A stretch of DNA of 58,010 nt from Tychonema litorale BBK16 (GCF_021648855.1 NZ_JAKJHX010000022.1:1-58010), one strand, 5' to 3'; numbered from the stretch's first letter, positions 50,338 through 58,010 are shown. The notes: generated by a model not told the origin, from the letters alone. Numbers and translations: made by a program.

Positions 50338-51084
50338 ATGGTTCTTCAAATCCCATCGAGTTCCAAAACACCAACTGTCACCTGGGAAGCCCTAGCAACC
50401 GACTTTGTATTACCGGATGATCCCGTGGAAAATATTCAACAACCACCCCTTGCTGCTGCTCTCACCGATGCTCTGGGAGCCGCTGGACGCATTTTGCCGA
50501 TCGCCCTAATTGGTTCCAATTTTGGACTGGTAGCGACTATAAATAAGCAGACTGTAGTCAAAGCACCGGATTGGTTTTACGTGCCGCAAGTGTATGGAAT
50601 CGCGGAGGGCACAATTCGCCGCAGCTACACGCCCAATCTCGAAGGTGCGCCGGTATCTGTGGTGATGGAGTTTTTGTCTAACGAAGATGATGGCGAACTT
50701 TCGGTGCGATCGACTCCTCCCTGCGGTAAGCTCTACTTCTACGAACAGATTCTGCAAGTACCGACCTATGTCACCTACGACCCCTACGAGCCCAAGTTGG
50801 AAGTCCGGTATCTGCAACATGGGGGTTATCAAACCCAGACTGCTGATGCTGAAGGACGAGTGCGAATTCCAGAGTTAGATTTGTGGCTGGGGATTTGGCC
50901 GGGGGAACGGCTGGGACAAACAATCAACTGGCTGCGCTGGTGGGATGAGGCTGGAAATTTGCTGATGTGGAGTTCGGAACAGGCAGAACAAGAACGGCTG
51001 CTGGCCCAACAGGAATGGCTGCGGGCGGATGTATTGGCTGCAAAGTTGCGGGAGTTGGGTGTTGATCCCGATCGGCTGACGTGA
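50338..51084 (+). CDS. Uma2 family protein, long form with C-terminal coiled coil
   Basis: 248 aa. The Uma2 core is recognisable by VVKAPDWFYVPQV (Asp of the nuclease core), VSVVMEFLSNEDDGEL, LYFYEQILQVPTYVTYDPYE and RIPELDLWLGIW. The C-terminal extension (SSEQAEQERLLAQQEWLRAD) is helical and charged. It belongs to a different subgroup from the two shorter Uma2 genes near 28-30 kb. The biological role is not known. The start is ATG 50338. Confidence 0.85.
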   Translation: MVLQIPSSSKTPTVTWEALATDFVLPDDPVENIQQPPLAAALTDALGAAGRILPIALIGSNFGLVATINKQTVVKAPDWFYVPQVYGIAEGTIRRSYTPNLEGAPVSVVMEFLSNEDDGELSVRSTPPCGKLYFYEQILQVPTYVTYDPYEPKLEVRYLQHGGYQTQTADAEGRVRIPELDLWLGIWPGERLGQTINWLRWWDEAGNLLMWSSEQAEQERLLAQQEWLRADVLAAKLRELGVDPDRLT

Positions 51085-51114
51085 AAGGGCGGGATGTTGC
51101 TTAGTTAGCCGTAG

Positions 51115-51170
51115 GGTGCGTCGCCATCAAAAATGCACAAATTTGATCAAGAATCTCACCGCGACGCACC
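51115..51170. repeat. GGTGCGTCGC / GCGACGCACC inverted repeat
   Basis: 10-bp perfect arms (51115-51124 and 51161-51170) between the convergent Uma2 and M16 genes. It may stop transcription in both directions, or be a dispersed repeat. Confidence 0.75.
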
Positions 51171-51203
51171 ACACAATACTCAGGTGCGCCACAGTAATCA
51201 TAG

Positions 51204-52685
51204 TCAAGTCGCCGAGGGAATTGTGATATCGACTGATTGGACTTTTATCGAAGTTCCCAAACTCGATAATGGTGGTTGAATTCCCGCAGTATTTCCCACT
51301 ACTAATGTTACCAGATTTTCCGGTTTCAAGTAAGTTTTTGCTACGCGCTGTACGTCAGCAATTGTGGTTTTTTCAACGCTGGTACGGTAGCTGAAAATGA
51401 AATCTTGCGGATAACCGTAGTATTCGTAGTTCATGACACGCGCCAAAGTTTGAGTAGGATCTTCAAATTTGAAGAGGAAAGAATTAATTTTTGAATCTTT
51501 AGCAAAAGCTAATTCTGCCGGGGTAATTGCTTCGGTGCGGATGCGATCGATCTCGGTGCGAATTGCTTTGATAAATGGTACTGTTGCTTCCGATCGCGTT
51601 TGGCCTCCAGCGACAAACACCCCTGGATAGTCAAACCTGGGACTCCAAGCAGCATAGACTGAATAAGCTAATCCTTGGCGCGATCGCACATTATTGAACA
51701 AACGGCCCCCAAAACCATTCAAAACCCCATTCATCACGTCCAAAGCACCGTAATCTGGACTATTCAACATTCCGCCCAAATGTCCCATCTGCACATAACT
51801 TTGGCTCAATTGCGGTTGATTTACCAAATATATGCCACCTTGATTTGCTACTGATACCGTTGGTAACGGTGGCATTTCCGCAATCTGACTCGGTTCCCAG
51901 TTGCCAAATTTTGACTCGATGAGCGATCGCATTTTTGCAGTATCAAAGTCACCAGAAATCCCCAAAATCATATTCTTGGGATGGAAATATTTCTGATAAA
52001 AACTCATCAAATCGTCGCGGGAAATATTCGCCAGAGTCTTGTATTCTACCGTGCGGGCGTAAGGACTGCGATCGCCATAAATCAGCTTTTGAAACTCGCG
52101 GCTAGTAATGTTGTCAGGATTGTCATTCCGGCGAGCGATTCCACCTTGCTCTTGTTTCTTCGCCAAATCCAACTTTTCCTGAGCAAAAATTGGCTCCCTA
52201 ATTACTTCCGCAAACAAGTCGATTACAGGCTCAATATCTTCAGCTAAAGCACTAAAATTAGCGCTACCAGAAGTAGCATTAATCCCCGTTTCTACCGAAG
52301 CAGCTTTGCGCTCTAGCAACTGATTTAGTTGGTCTGACGTGTGCTTTTTAGTACCGCCAGTTCGCATTACTTCTCCAGTCAAATTTGCCAGTCCAATTTT
52401 ATCGATCGGCTCAAAGCGATCTCCCGTCCGAAATAGGGCTGTTCCTCCAACTAACGGCAGTTCTTTGTCTTCCATTAAGTAGACTCGCATCCCATTTTTG
52501 AGTTCAAAGCGAGTGTATTTAGGTAGTTTCAATTCTGGTAGTGCGGGGAACTTCAATTCGTCGTAGTGCTTCGGTGCTGCTGCGAAGGAAGGTAACAAGT
52601 TAAATGTTGAAAACGAAACAGTAAAGAAGCAAAGCGATAGCAGAAATAGCTTGATTATTTTCATTTTTGATTTAGTCCTTTTCAT
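51204..52685 (-). CDS. M16 family peptidase-like protein, inactive subunit
   Basis: 493 aa with a signal peptide (KLFLLSLCFFTVSFSTFNLL). The M16 fold is clear (RFELKNGMRVYLMEDKELPL, YGDRSPYARTVEY, FHPKNMILGISGDFD), but the zinc site HxxEH is replaced: the aligned segment reads GLANLTGEVM, with Asn101, Gly104 and Glu105 at the three positions. It should therefore not bind catalytic zinc. AAGGAG lies 5 nt before the ATG at 52685. The gene follows the active M16 gene by 106 nt in the same direction, as in two-subunit M16B proteases where the inactive partner helps form the chamber. Confidence 0.9.
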   Translation of the reverse strand: MKRTKSKMKIIKLFLLSLCFFTVSFSTFNLLPSFAAAPKHYDELKFPALPELKLPKYTRFELKNGMRVYLMEDKELPLVGGTALFRTGDRFEPIDKIGLANLTGEVMRTGGTKKHTSDQLNQLLERKAASVETGINATSGSANFSALAEDIEPVIDLFAEVIREPIFAQEKLDLAKKQEQGGIARRNDNPDNITSREFQKLIYGDRSPYARTVEYKTLANISRDDLMSFYQKYFHPKNMILGISGDFDTAKMRSLIESKFGNWEPSQIAEMPPLPTVSVANQGGIYLVNQPQLSQSYVQMGHLGGMLNSPDYGALDVMNGVLNGFGGRLFNNVRSRQGLAYSVYAAWSPRFDYPGVFVAGGQTRSEATVPFIKAIRTEIDRIRTEAITPAELAFAKDSKINSFLFKFEDPTQTLARVMNYEYYGYPQDFIFSYRTSVEKTTIADVQRVAKTYLKPENLVTLVVGNTAGIQPPLSSLGTSIKVQSVDITIPSAT

Positions 52686-52755
52686 GCTTTCTCCTTGGTG
52701 AACTTTGAGTTTTACTAATGTTATTGATTATGGTTATTGCCTGAGAATCGAGTCA

Positions 52756-52787
52756 CAAATAACCAATAACCAATAACCAATAACGAA
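52756..52787. repeat. Heptamer array AATAACC
   Basis: Four to five AATAACC/AATAACG units in the gap between the two M16 genes; same unit as at 21399-21468. Confidence 0.85.
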
Positions 52788-52791
52788 TGAC

Positions 52792-54387
52792 TTACAGCGG
52801 TAAAAGCTTACCAATCGTCTTATTTTCCGGGCGGAAAGTAGCCTTAGCGACTCGCTGAATATCGGTAGGAGCAACATTCGCGATCGCATCTAATTGCTTA
52901 AACAAATTGCGCCAAGAACCTGTTTTCACTTGATAGTCCAGCAGCGAAAATGCCATGCCCATGTTAGAATTGAGCGATCGCAATAAACCAGCCCTCGCCT
53001 GAGTTTTCACTTGCTCCAACTCCTGTGCAGAAACCGATTCAGTTTTCAATCGCTCGATTTCCTGACTCAAAGCCACAGCAACTTCATCAACCGTGTGGCC
53101 CGGAGCAGTTTGAGCGTAAAATAACATCAAATTCGGATACTTTTCACCCGGATAACCACTAAAACCTTGAGCCGCCAAAGCTAATTGCTTTTCTACGACT
53201 AAAGACTTGTAAAGTCGAGAAGTACGGCCATTACTGAGCAAAGAACCGATTATTTCAAAAACTGCGTTGTCGGGATGATTCATCGCGGGCCTGTGGTATC
53301 CTTCCAAATACCAAGGTTGAGTTTTCAACCTCAGCGTCACTTCCTTAGTTTGTGTTTGTGGAGGTTCCACAATTTGCAATTTAGGAGCGGCGGGCTTCGC
53401 CTTGTAGCGACCGAAATAAACCTGAGCGAGTCGCTTCACCTCCGCAGTTGTCACATCTCCTACGATTGCAACAGTCAGGCTACTGGGAACATAGTGAGTA
53501 TCAAAAAACTTTTGCACCTCACTGCGAGTGAGGTTTTCAATGTCTTTACTGTAGCCAATTACCGGGCGGCGATAGGGATGAACGGAAAAGGCTTTGTCGG
53601 CAAAAACTTCAACCATTTGTCCAATGGGAGAATTTTCGGTTCGCAGCCTGCGTTCTTCAAGAATCACCTGTTTTTCTTTGTAAAACTCCCGGAATACTGG
53701 TTCGAGAAAACGCTCTGATTCCAGCGACATCCACAGTTCTAATTTATTAGCTGGAAGGCTATAAAAATACATTGTTGCATCGATAGAAGTCGCAGCATTT
53801 AGTCCAACTCCGCCTGCTTGTTCAACTATTTTTCCGAATTCATTGCGATTCACAAATTGCAATGATTCTAATTCGGTTTTGTCAAATTCTGCTTTTAATT
53901 TGGCGACTTCTTCAGTTTTGCCACTGGCTTTGGCTGCTTGAATTTGGTCGAAGAGTTGATCTTGTTTTTCTAACAGCGGTTTTTCGGCTTTGTAGTTGGT
54001 AGTGCCGATTTTGGGCGTGCCTTTGAAGGCTAAATGTTCAAGGTAGTGGGCGACTCCGGTTTGTCCGTCGGGTTCGTCTGCACCTCCCACGTCGGCGTGA
54101 ATCAAAAACGATGCTACTGCTGCTCTGGGCCTTTCGAGTACGACGAATTTCATGCCGTTATCGAGCTTGAATTCACTGACTTGGTTGATTACTCGATCGA
54201 GCGAAGGGACAGCAGAGGCTATTTGGGAGCCGCTGGCGGGGTTTTCGCGGGCGATCGCCATTTGGGGTGAAATTCCCCACCACAACACAACAGCAGCCAA
54301 CAGGGAGGCGAGGAATTGAGTTTGGCGTTTGAGCGATTCCCTAGGGTATAGCTTGGCTTCACGGGTTTTTTGAGACTGCGGGGTCAT
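52792..54387 (-). CDS. M16 family zinc metallopeptidase, active subunit
   Basis: 531 aa. A membrane or signal segment (FLASLLAAVVLWWGISPQMA) targets it to the periplasm or thylakoid lumen. The inverted zinc motif H114-YLE-H118 (GVAHYLEHLAFKGT) is intact, and LWMSLESERFLEPVF supplies the third ligand Glu. The middle helix-rich insert (about 125-175) and the C-terminal half follow the M16B pattern. It probably degrades small peptides as a heterodimer with the following inactive homologue (51204-52685). Upstream the gap has TTTTAGA heptamers (54391-54418). Confidence 0.93.
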   Translation of the reverse strand: MTPQSQKTREAKLYPRESLKRQTQFLASLLAAVVLWWGISPQMAIARENPASGSQIASAVPSLDRVINQVSEFKLDNGMKFVVLERPRAAVASFLIHADVGGADEPDGQTGVAHYLEHLAFKGTPKIGTTNYKAEKPLLEKQDQLFDQIQAAKASGKTEEVAKLKAEFDKTELESLQFVNRNEFGKIVEQAGGVGLNAATSIDATMYFYSLPANKLELWMSLESERFLEPVFREFYKEKQVILEERRLRTENSPIGQMVEVFADKAFSVHPYRRPVIGYSKDIENLTRSEVQKFFDTHYVPSSLTVAIVGDVTTAEVKRLAQVYFGRYKAKPAAPKLQIVEPPQTQTKEVTLRLKTQPWYLEGYHRPAMNHPDNAVFEIIGSLLSNGRTSRLYKSLVVEKQLALAAQGFSGYPGEKYPNLMLFYAQTAPGHTVDEVAVALSQEIERLKTESVSAQELEQVKTQARAGLLRSLNSNMGMAFSLLDYQVKTGSWRNLFKQLDAIANVAPTDIQRVAKATFRPENKTIGKLLPL

Positions 54388-54667
54388 TTTATTTTAGATT
54401 TTAGATTTTAGATTTTGGATTGTCAAACAGCAAGATGTTCGTGCCACATACAAAAGATCATATTCTAAGGATAAAGATTTTTGGAGGCATAAGCGATCTG
54501 TTGCGCCGCAGATGTTAGGCTGATACAGCAAATCTCAAAAAGAGTCTGGGGCATGGCGAGGAGTTTTAAGTTTAAGATTAAAGTCGCGCACAACTTAAAC
54601 TTAACATTATTTAGTCCCTCAGTCCACCTCCTACTCTTCCAAATCGCCAATTACCTATTACAAAGTT

Positions 54668-55285
54668 ATGCGAATTTTTAATCAGTCTCCTCCATCCGAA
54701 ACCGAAACCAAGAAGCGGATTTTACAAGCAGCTCAAAAGTTGTTTGCCCGCAGTGGATACGACGGGACAACAACTCGCGAATTAGCGACAGCCGCCGGGG
54801 TGGCGGAGGGTACTCTGTTTCGGCATTTTGATAATAAAAAAGCAATTTTGATTGAGGTGGCGACGGAGGGATGGGTGGAATTGCTGACAGATTTGTTAAC
54901 GGAATTGAGCGAGATGGGGAGTTACAAAGCTGTGGCTCAAGTTATGCGGCGACGGATGTTGAATATTCGCGAAAATAGTGACATGATGCGGGTATGTTTT
55001 TTGGAGGCGCAATTTCACCCAGATTTGCGCGATAAAATTCAGTTGGAAGTAATCGGAAAAATGAGTGTTGTGGCTGAGGCTTTTTTTGAGACGGCGATGC
55101 AAAAAGGAGTTTATCGTAAGATGAATCCCAAGATTGTCGCTCAAGTATTTTTGGGAATGTTTGCTGTTGCTGGTTTTAGTCAGAATACGATTATGGAACC
55201 TAATGCTTCTCCACAACAAATGCAGGAAATGGCGGAAGGATTAGCAGACATTTTTCTAAATGGGGTTTTAGTTAAGGATGAGTGA
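54668..55285 (+). CDS. TetR/AcrR family transcriptional regulator
   Basis: 205 aa. The N-terminal HTH is typical: KKRILQAAQKLFARSGYDGT, then TTRELATAAGVAEGTLFRHF and DNKKAILIEVATEGW. The C-terminal ligand domain is helical (residues about 65-200). It should repress a nearby or distant gene in the absence of an unknown ligand. It stands divergently from the M16 peptidase pair with a 280-bp gap, and the GNAT gene follows 24 nt downstream; these are the likeliest local targets. No obvious operator palindrome was found in the gap. Confidence 0.92.
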   Translation: MRIFNQSPPSETETKKRILQAAQKLFARSGYDGTTTRELATAAGVAEGTLFRHFDNKKAILIEVATEGWVELLTDLLTELSEMGSYKAVAQVMRRRMLNIRENSDMMRVCFLEAQFHPDLRDKIQLEVIGKMSVVAEAFFETAMQKGVYRKMNPKIVAQVFLGMFAVAGFSQNTIMEPNASPQQMQEMAEGLADIFLNGVLVKDE

Positions 55286-55309
55286 TTAGTATAACATATA
55301 AAAGTTGTT

Positions 55310-55828
55310 ATGAGCAAAGTTTTGGATTATTCTATTAGGCAGATAACACAGGAAGACGAGCCTTTTCTATGGCAGATGCTGTATGAAGCGGCGCACATCG
55401 CAGAAGAGGGTGAATCAACGGTACAAGCTGTTATGAATCATCCTTTAATTGCGAAATATGTCAATAATTGGGGACGTGAAAACGATCGCGGTTTTATGGC
55501 TGAATTAAACGGCAGCCAGCCTGTAGGAGCGGCATGGCTGCGTTTATTTCCAGAGAATGACAGGGGATTTGGCTGGGTTGGCGATACTATCCCAGAATTG
55601 GCAATAGCGGTTCTTCCAGAATATACAAATCAGGGTGTAGGAACGCAGTTGCTGGCTCATTTGTTGTCAGCAGCGAAAGCATCTTACCCGGCGGTATCCC
55701 TGAGTGTCAGAAGCTCCAATCGGGTCGTTAGTTTGTACGAGCGATCTGGATTTAAAGTAGTTGAAGGAAGCGAGACAATCAACCGCACAGGAGGGAAATC
55801 ATTCACCATGAAAATTGATTTTGATTGA
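55310..55828 (+). CDS. GNAT family N-acetyltransferase
   Basis: 172 aa, a single GNAT domain. The acetyl-CoA binding motif A is LAIAVLPEYTNQGVGTQLLA (Q-x-x-G-x-G/A), preceded by PVGAAWLRLF and followed by LSVRSSNRVVSLYERSGF, the motif B segment. It transfers acetyl from acetyl-CoA to an amine of unknown identity. The 24-nt distance to the TetR gene suggests co-transcription. Confidence 0.92.
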   Translation: MSKVLDYSIRQITQEDEPFLWQMLYEAAHIAEEGESTVQAVMNHPLIAKYVNNWGRENDRGFMAELNGSQPVGAAWLRLFPENDRGFGWVGDTIPELAIAVLPEYTNQGVGTQLLAHLLSAAKASYPAVSLSVRSSNRVVSLYERSGFKVVEGSETINRTGGKSFTMKIDFD

Positions 55829-55836
55829 GTGAATTA

Positions 55837-56199
55837 TTACTCTGTATACTCGTACATTTGCTGTACCCAATTCTCGCGATTCTCCTGCCATTCATCCGTA
55901 ACTGATTCCCAAGTTGTATTGGTTTCCAATTCCAGCAACAGACTTGATACTTCTTCAAGAGTTGATGCAGCCTGACATTCTTCTACCCAACTTTCCCGGC
56001 GCTCTTTCCATTGAGTTTGCACCGCTTGCCACTCCAGATTTGATTCTAATTCAACTAGCAATTCTGCTAGCTGTTTTTGGTCAATTGCTTCTGCCACCTT
56101 GCTCACCCAATCGTCACGCCTTTCTTCCCATTGTTCCGTCACTACATCCCATTGGATGTTGGCTTCAAACTCTAAGAGTAATTGGTTTAGTTCCACCAT
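55837..56199 (-). CDS. Trp-rich triple-repeat protein, 120 aa
   Basis: Three consecutive copies of a roughly 40-residue unit with the pattern LLxELExNxxWxxVxxxWxxRRxxWV. They begin near residues 6, 47 and 87 (LLLEFEANIQWDVVTEQWEE; LLVELESNLEWQAVQTQWKE; LLLELETNTTWESVTDEWQE). Trp positions are fixed in all three copies, so they are likely to form helical hairpins packed through Trp. It is strongly acidic with no signal or membrane helix. I do not recognise the family. It is convergent with the GNAT gene; its stop is 8 nt from that gene's stop. Confidence 0.78.
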   Translation of the reverse strand: MVELNQLLLEFEANIQWDVVTEQWEERRDDWVSKVAEAIDQKQLAELLVELESNLEWQAVQTQWKERRESWVEECQAASTLEEVSSLLLELETNTTWESVTDEWQENRENWVQQMYEYTE

Positions 56200-56274
56200 G
56201 TTAAACCTTTTATTGTTTGTGGTTTGTGCTAAAATAATACAAGTTTTATTTATTCAGATATTCGCTTCTTTATA

Positions 56275-56955
56275 ATGATTAATGAATTTAGTTTGGAGAG
56301 GCTAGATATTCCTGGCGGTTGGAGTTGCGAGGGTGAAATTTCATCAACTATCAAAGCTAGAATTGGGATTAGTTTCACCGAGAGAAGATTGGCACCAGAA
56401 TCTACTTTACCAAAAGTAAAAGTTCAATGGCATCCGAGAGTGTTGTGGGTGGGGATAGGTTGCAAACGGGGAACACCGAAAGAATTTATCGAAACTGCGA
56501 TCGCACAAGTATGTCACAGTTATGATTTAGCAGAAAGTGCGATCGCCGGAATTGCCACAATCGACACTAAATCCAATGAAGCCGGAATTGTCGAACTTTG
56601 CCAACAGCGAAACTGGGCTTTAAAAACCTTTCCTGCTAATACCCTAAATTCTGTAGAAGTTCCCAATCCTTCCAATATTGTAGGGCAAAAAGTCGGCACG
56701 TACAGTGTAGCAGAAGCTGCTGCACTTTGTGCGATCGAACTGACATCTTGTAACATTCTCAAAAATAGGCAAGATGCCTGTTTCACAAAGATTAAATCTT
56801 CTTGTGGGGTGGGCATCTTGCCCGCCCATCAAAAGCTTTTAGTTCCCAAACAAATATTTCGCAGTAAAAATCCCCACCCTTCACAAGGGGGGGTAAGGGG
56901 GGGTTCTGCTGTAACTGTAGCCGTGGCCGTTTGTGCGATCGCAAATCTAAGATAG
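56275..56955 (+). CDS. cbiG: CbiG C-terminal domain protein (cobalamin biosynthesis), invaded by repeats
   Basis: 226 aa. VLWVGIGCKRGTPKEFIETA, AIAGIATIDTKSNEAGIVEL and GQKVGTYSVAEAAALCAIE are the marks of the CbiG C-terminal domain. CbiG opens the delta-lactone of cobalt-precorrin-5A in anaerobic-type vitamin B12 synthesis. The N-terminal CbiG domain and any fused CobJ domain are missing. Two dispersed repeats are inserted without breaking the frame: residues about 163-185 (NRQDACFT ... CGVGILPAHQ) and about 199-210 (NPHPSQGGVRGG). Remaining family sequence (LLVPKQIF, AVTVAVAV) continues after each. It may be functional with surface insertions, or a decaying remnant. Confidence 0.8.
   Translation: MINEFSLERLDIPGGWSCEGEISSTIKARIGISFTERRLAPESTLPKVKVQWHPRVLWVGIGCKRGTPKEFIETAIAQVCHSYDLAESAIAGIATIDTKSNEAGIVELCQQRNWALKTFPANTLNSVEVPNPSNIVGQKVGTYSVAEAAALCAIELTSCNILKNRQDACFTKIKSSCGVGILPAHQKLLVPKQIFRSKNPHPSQGGVRGGSAVTVAVAVCAIANLR
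56763..56828. repeat. Bipartite dispersed repeat inside cbiG
   Basis: AAATAGGCA-AGA-TGCCTGTTT followed by a GGGCA/TGCCC hairpin, homologous to 45255-45320, in frame with cbiG. A second, different C/G-rich repeat (CCCCACCC...GGGGGGG) lies at 56870-56903. Confidence 0.85.
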
Positions 56956-56959
56956 TATG

Positions 56960-57319
56960 TTACTGCTCGGCATTCACAAATTGACCAATCAAGCCCGAAA
57001 CAAACGACAAAACAATTGAACCGAACAAAGCAGGCCAAAAACCACTAACCGCAAAACCGATACTGAATGCACCAGCCAACCACGAAGCTAGGGACAACGA
57101 AATCGCATTGACAACGAATAAAAACAAACCCAAAGAAAGAATGCTCAAAGGCAGAGTCAGTAATGTTAGAATCGGTCTAACAACCGCATTTACAAATCCA
57201 ATCACCACCGCAGCCAGCATCGCCGCCGGAAAGCTAACCACCGTGATACCTGGTACAATGTAAGCTGTAACCACCAGCGAAACTGCTGCTACCACCCAAG
57301 TTAAGAAAAAACTTAGCAT
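56960..57319 (-). CDS. Small four-helix membrane protein (phage-holin IV-like superfamily)
   Basis: 119 aa, nearly all hydrophobic with four membrane helices and the family pattern GFVNAVVRPILTLLTLPLSI, then LGLFLFVVNAISLSLASWLA and a Gly-rich last helix. Despite the holin-like family name, such proteins are common chromosomal genes in cyanobacteria with no phage context, and no lysis or phage genes are present here. Function unknown. The stop lies 4 nt from the cbiG stop on the opposite strand. Confidence 0.88.
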   Translation of the reverse strand: MLSFFLTWVVAAVSLVVTAYIVPGITVVSFPAAMLAAVVIGFVNAVVRPILTLLTLPLSILSLGLFLFVVNAISLSLASWLAGAFSIGFAVSGFWPALFGSIVLSFVSGLIGQFVNAEQ

Positions 57320-57428
57320 ATCTTTTTTTTCATCTCCATCACTATTAATTGAAATTGTAACTCTTTAGTCGATCGCCCAAAGTTCGGGATACACTACCAG
57401 ATATCTACCTTGCGAGGACACCCGATTT

Positions 57429-57926
57429 ATGAAACTCCGGCAACTAGCAGCATTCCTATTGACACTCAGTATCTTAATATTCCCGCTACCAGCTTGGGCG
57501 CAATCTAAATATTATCCACCTCCGTTGTCCTTTAGCAACGCCGAACTGACAAGGCGTGATTTTTCCGGTCAGGTTTTGCGGGCTGCGGAATTTTCTAATG
57601 CTAATATGGACTTGACTAACTTTTCTAATGCCGATTTGCGGGGAGCAATTATGAGTGCTTCGGTGATGACTGAATCGAATTTGCACGGAGCAAATTTAAC
57701 TAATGCCATGATCGATCAAATTAAATTTACCAAGGCTGATTTAAGTGACGCAATTTTAGTGGAAACAATTTTGCTGCGTTCTACTTTTGATGGAGTTGAT
57801 ATCACGGGGGCTGATTTTACTGACGCAATTATGGACGGCGCACAAATCAAAGAATTGTGTACAAAAGCCAGCGGTATCAACTCTCAAACAGGAGTTTCTA
57901 CTCGCGATTCTTTAGGATGTCGCTAA
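57429..57926 (+). CDS. Exported pentapeptide-repeat protein, probable thylakoid-lumen or periplasmic
   Basis: 165 aa. Signal peptide with an AWA cleavage site (LLTLSILIFPLPAWA). About 15 pentapeptide repeats A(D/N)Lxx follow (FSNANMDLTNFSNADLRGAI, GANLTNAM, KADLSDAI, GADFTDAI), predicting a right-handed quadrilateral beta-helix. The C-terminal tail holds two Cys (ELCTKASG..., LGCR) that could form a disulfide in the lumen. Similar short lumenal pentapeptide proteins occur in cyanobacteria and chloroplasts, with function unknown. The gene is followed by a REP half-site and a MITE end. Confidence 0.9.
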   Translation: MKLRQLAAFLLTLSILIFPLPAWAQSKYYPPPLSFSNAELTRRDFSGQVLRAAEFSNANMDLTNFSNADLRGAIMSASVMTESNLHGANLTNAMIDQIKFTKADLSDAILVETILLRSTFDGVDITGADFTDAIMDGAQIKELCTKASGINSQTGVSTRDSLGCR

Positions 57927-57974
57927 AGTTGGCTATTACAGTAGGTACTACTTCCCGTAGGGACACGGCAGTGC

Positions 57975-58010
57975 CCATAGGTGTCAACTTAAGGTAAAAC
58001 CCAGTCAGAG
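57975..58010. mobile_element. Left end of a second MITE copy (partial)
   Basis: CCATAGGTGTCAACTTAAGG (57975-57994) followed by TAAAACCCAGTCAGAG, close to the left interior of 50089-50288. It begins directly after a REP half-site GGACACGGCAGTGC (57961-57974). The element runs off the window. Confidence 0.75.

Noticed and set aside
56960..57319. Prophage lysis gene (holin-like)
   Set aside because: No phage genes, endolysin or attachment sites nearby; the family is a common chromosomal membrane protein in cyanobacteria.

Overview
The window is chromosomal DNA of a filamentous cyanobacterium, most likely of the Oscillatoriales (Microcoleus / Oscillatoria type). The signs are the very frequent HIP1 octamer GCGATCGC, NtcA-type nitrogen control, several cyanobacterium-restricted protein families (CnaT, DUF3326, DUF928, Uma2, DUF29), and an unusually heavy load of short palindromic and heptameric repeats in nearly every intergenic gap. 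No rRNA, tRNA or CRISPR array was seen.

Bases 1-18958 form an exopolysaccharide locus. A long minus-strand run (16323 down to 97) encodes a membrane-bound nucleoside-sugar 4,6-dehydratase fused to a degenerate EAL (c-di-GMP type) domain, a Wzx-type flippase, a methyltransferase, three glycosyltransferases, a Wzy-like polymerase/ligase, a secreted glycosidase-like protein, a PaaK/CapK-like adenylate-forming enzyme, an ATP-grasp ligase, the initiating sugar-phosphate transferase and a DegT-type sugar aminotransferase. Divergently, 16751-18958 encodes the Wzz/BY-kinase co-polymerase. Together they are a Wzx/Wzy-type pathway, with a set that could make and N-acylate a 4-amino-4,6-dideoxy sugar.

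Bases 19113-22073 are a nitrate-assimilation accessory module: ntcB (LysR activator) behind a textbook NtcA promoter, cnaT, and mobA for the molybdenum cofactor. Then come a class V aminotransferase, a small HTH gene bracketed by 20-bp direct repeats, a one-polypeptide restriction-modification enzyme, two Uma2 proteins, a DUF29 protein and a membrane GTPase.

Bases 31102-47605 hold mostly housekeeping and envelope genes: a 2Fe-2S ferredoxin, DUF3326, a CPBP protease, two penicillin-binding-like serine hydrolases, a DUF1460 protein, a ribbon-helix-helix protein, an HNH endonuclease, a TpsB/FhaC outer-membrane transporter with a DUF928 protein, a propeller-transglutaminase protein, an alpha/beta hydrolase and an RsbW-like ATPase. 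Bases 47713-57926 carry asnS, a third Uma2 gene, an active/inactive M16 peptidase pair, a TetR regulator, a GNAT acetyltransferase, a Trp-repeat protein, a CbiG C-terminal domain protein invaded by repeats, a small 4-TM protein and a lumenal pentapeptide-repeat protein.

The main points for a second look are: the dehydratase-EAL fusion; a ~400-nt highly structured RNA element just upstream of asnS, resembling a stand-alone HEARO/omega RNA; a second structured RNA or insertion-element end upstream of the HNH gene; and a 200-bp MITE with a 7-bp target duplication that lands in the centre of a palindromic repeat family. Two MITE-like ends coincide with the window edges. Repeats also supply the stop codons of several genes.
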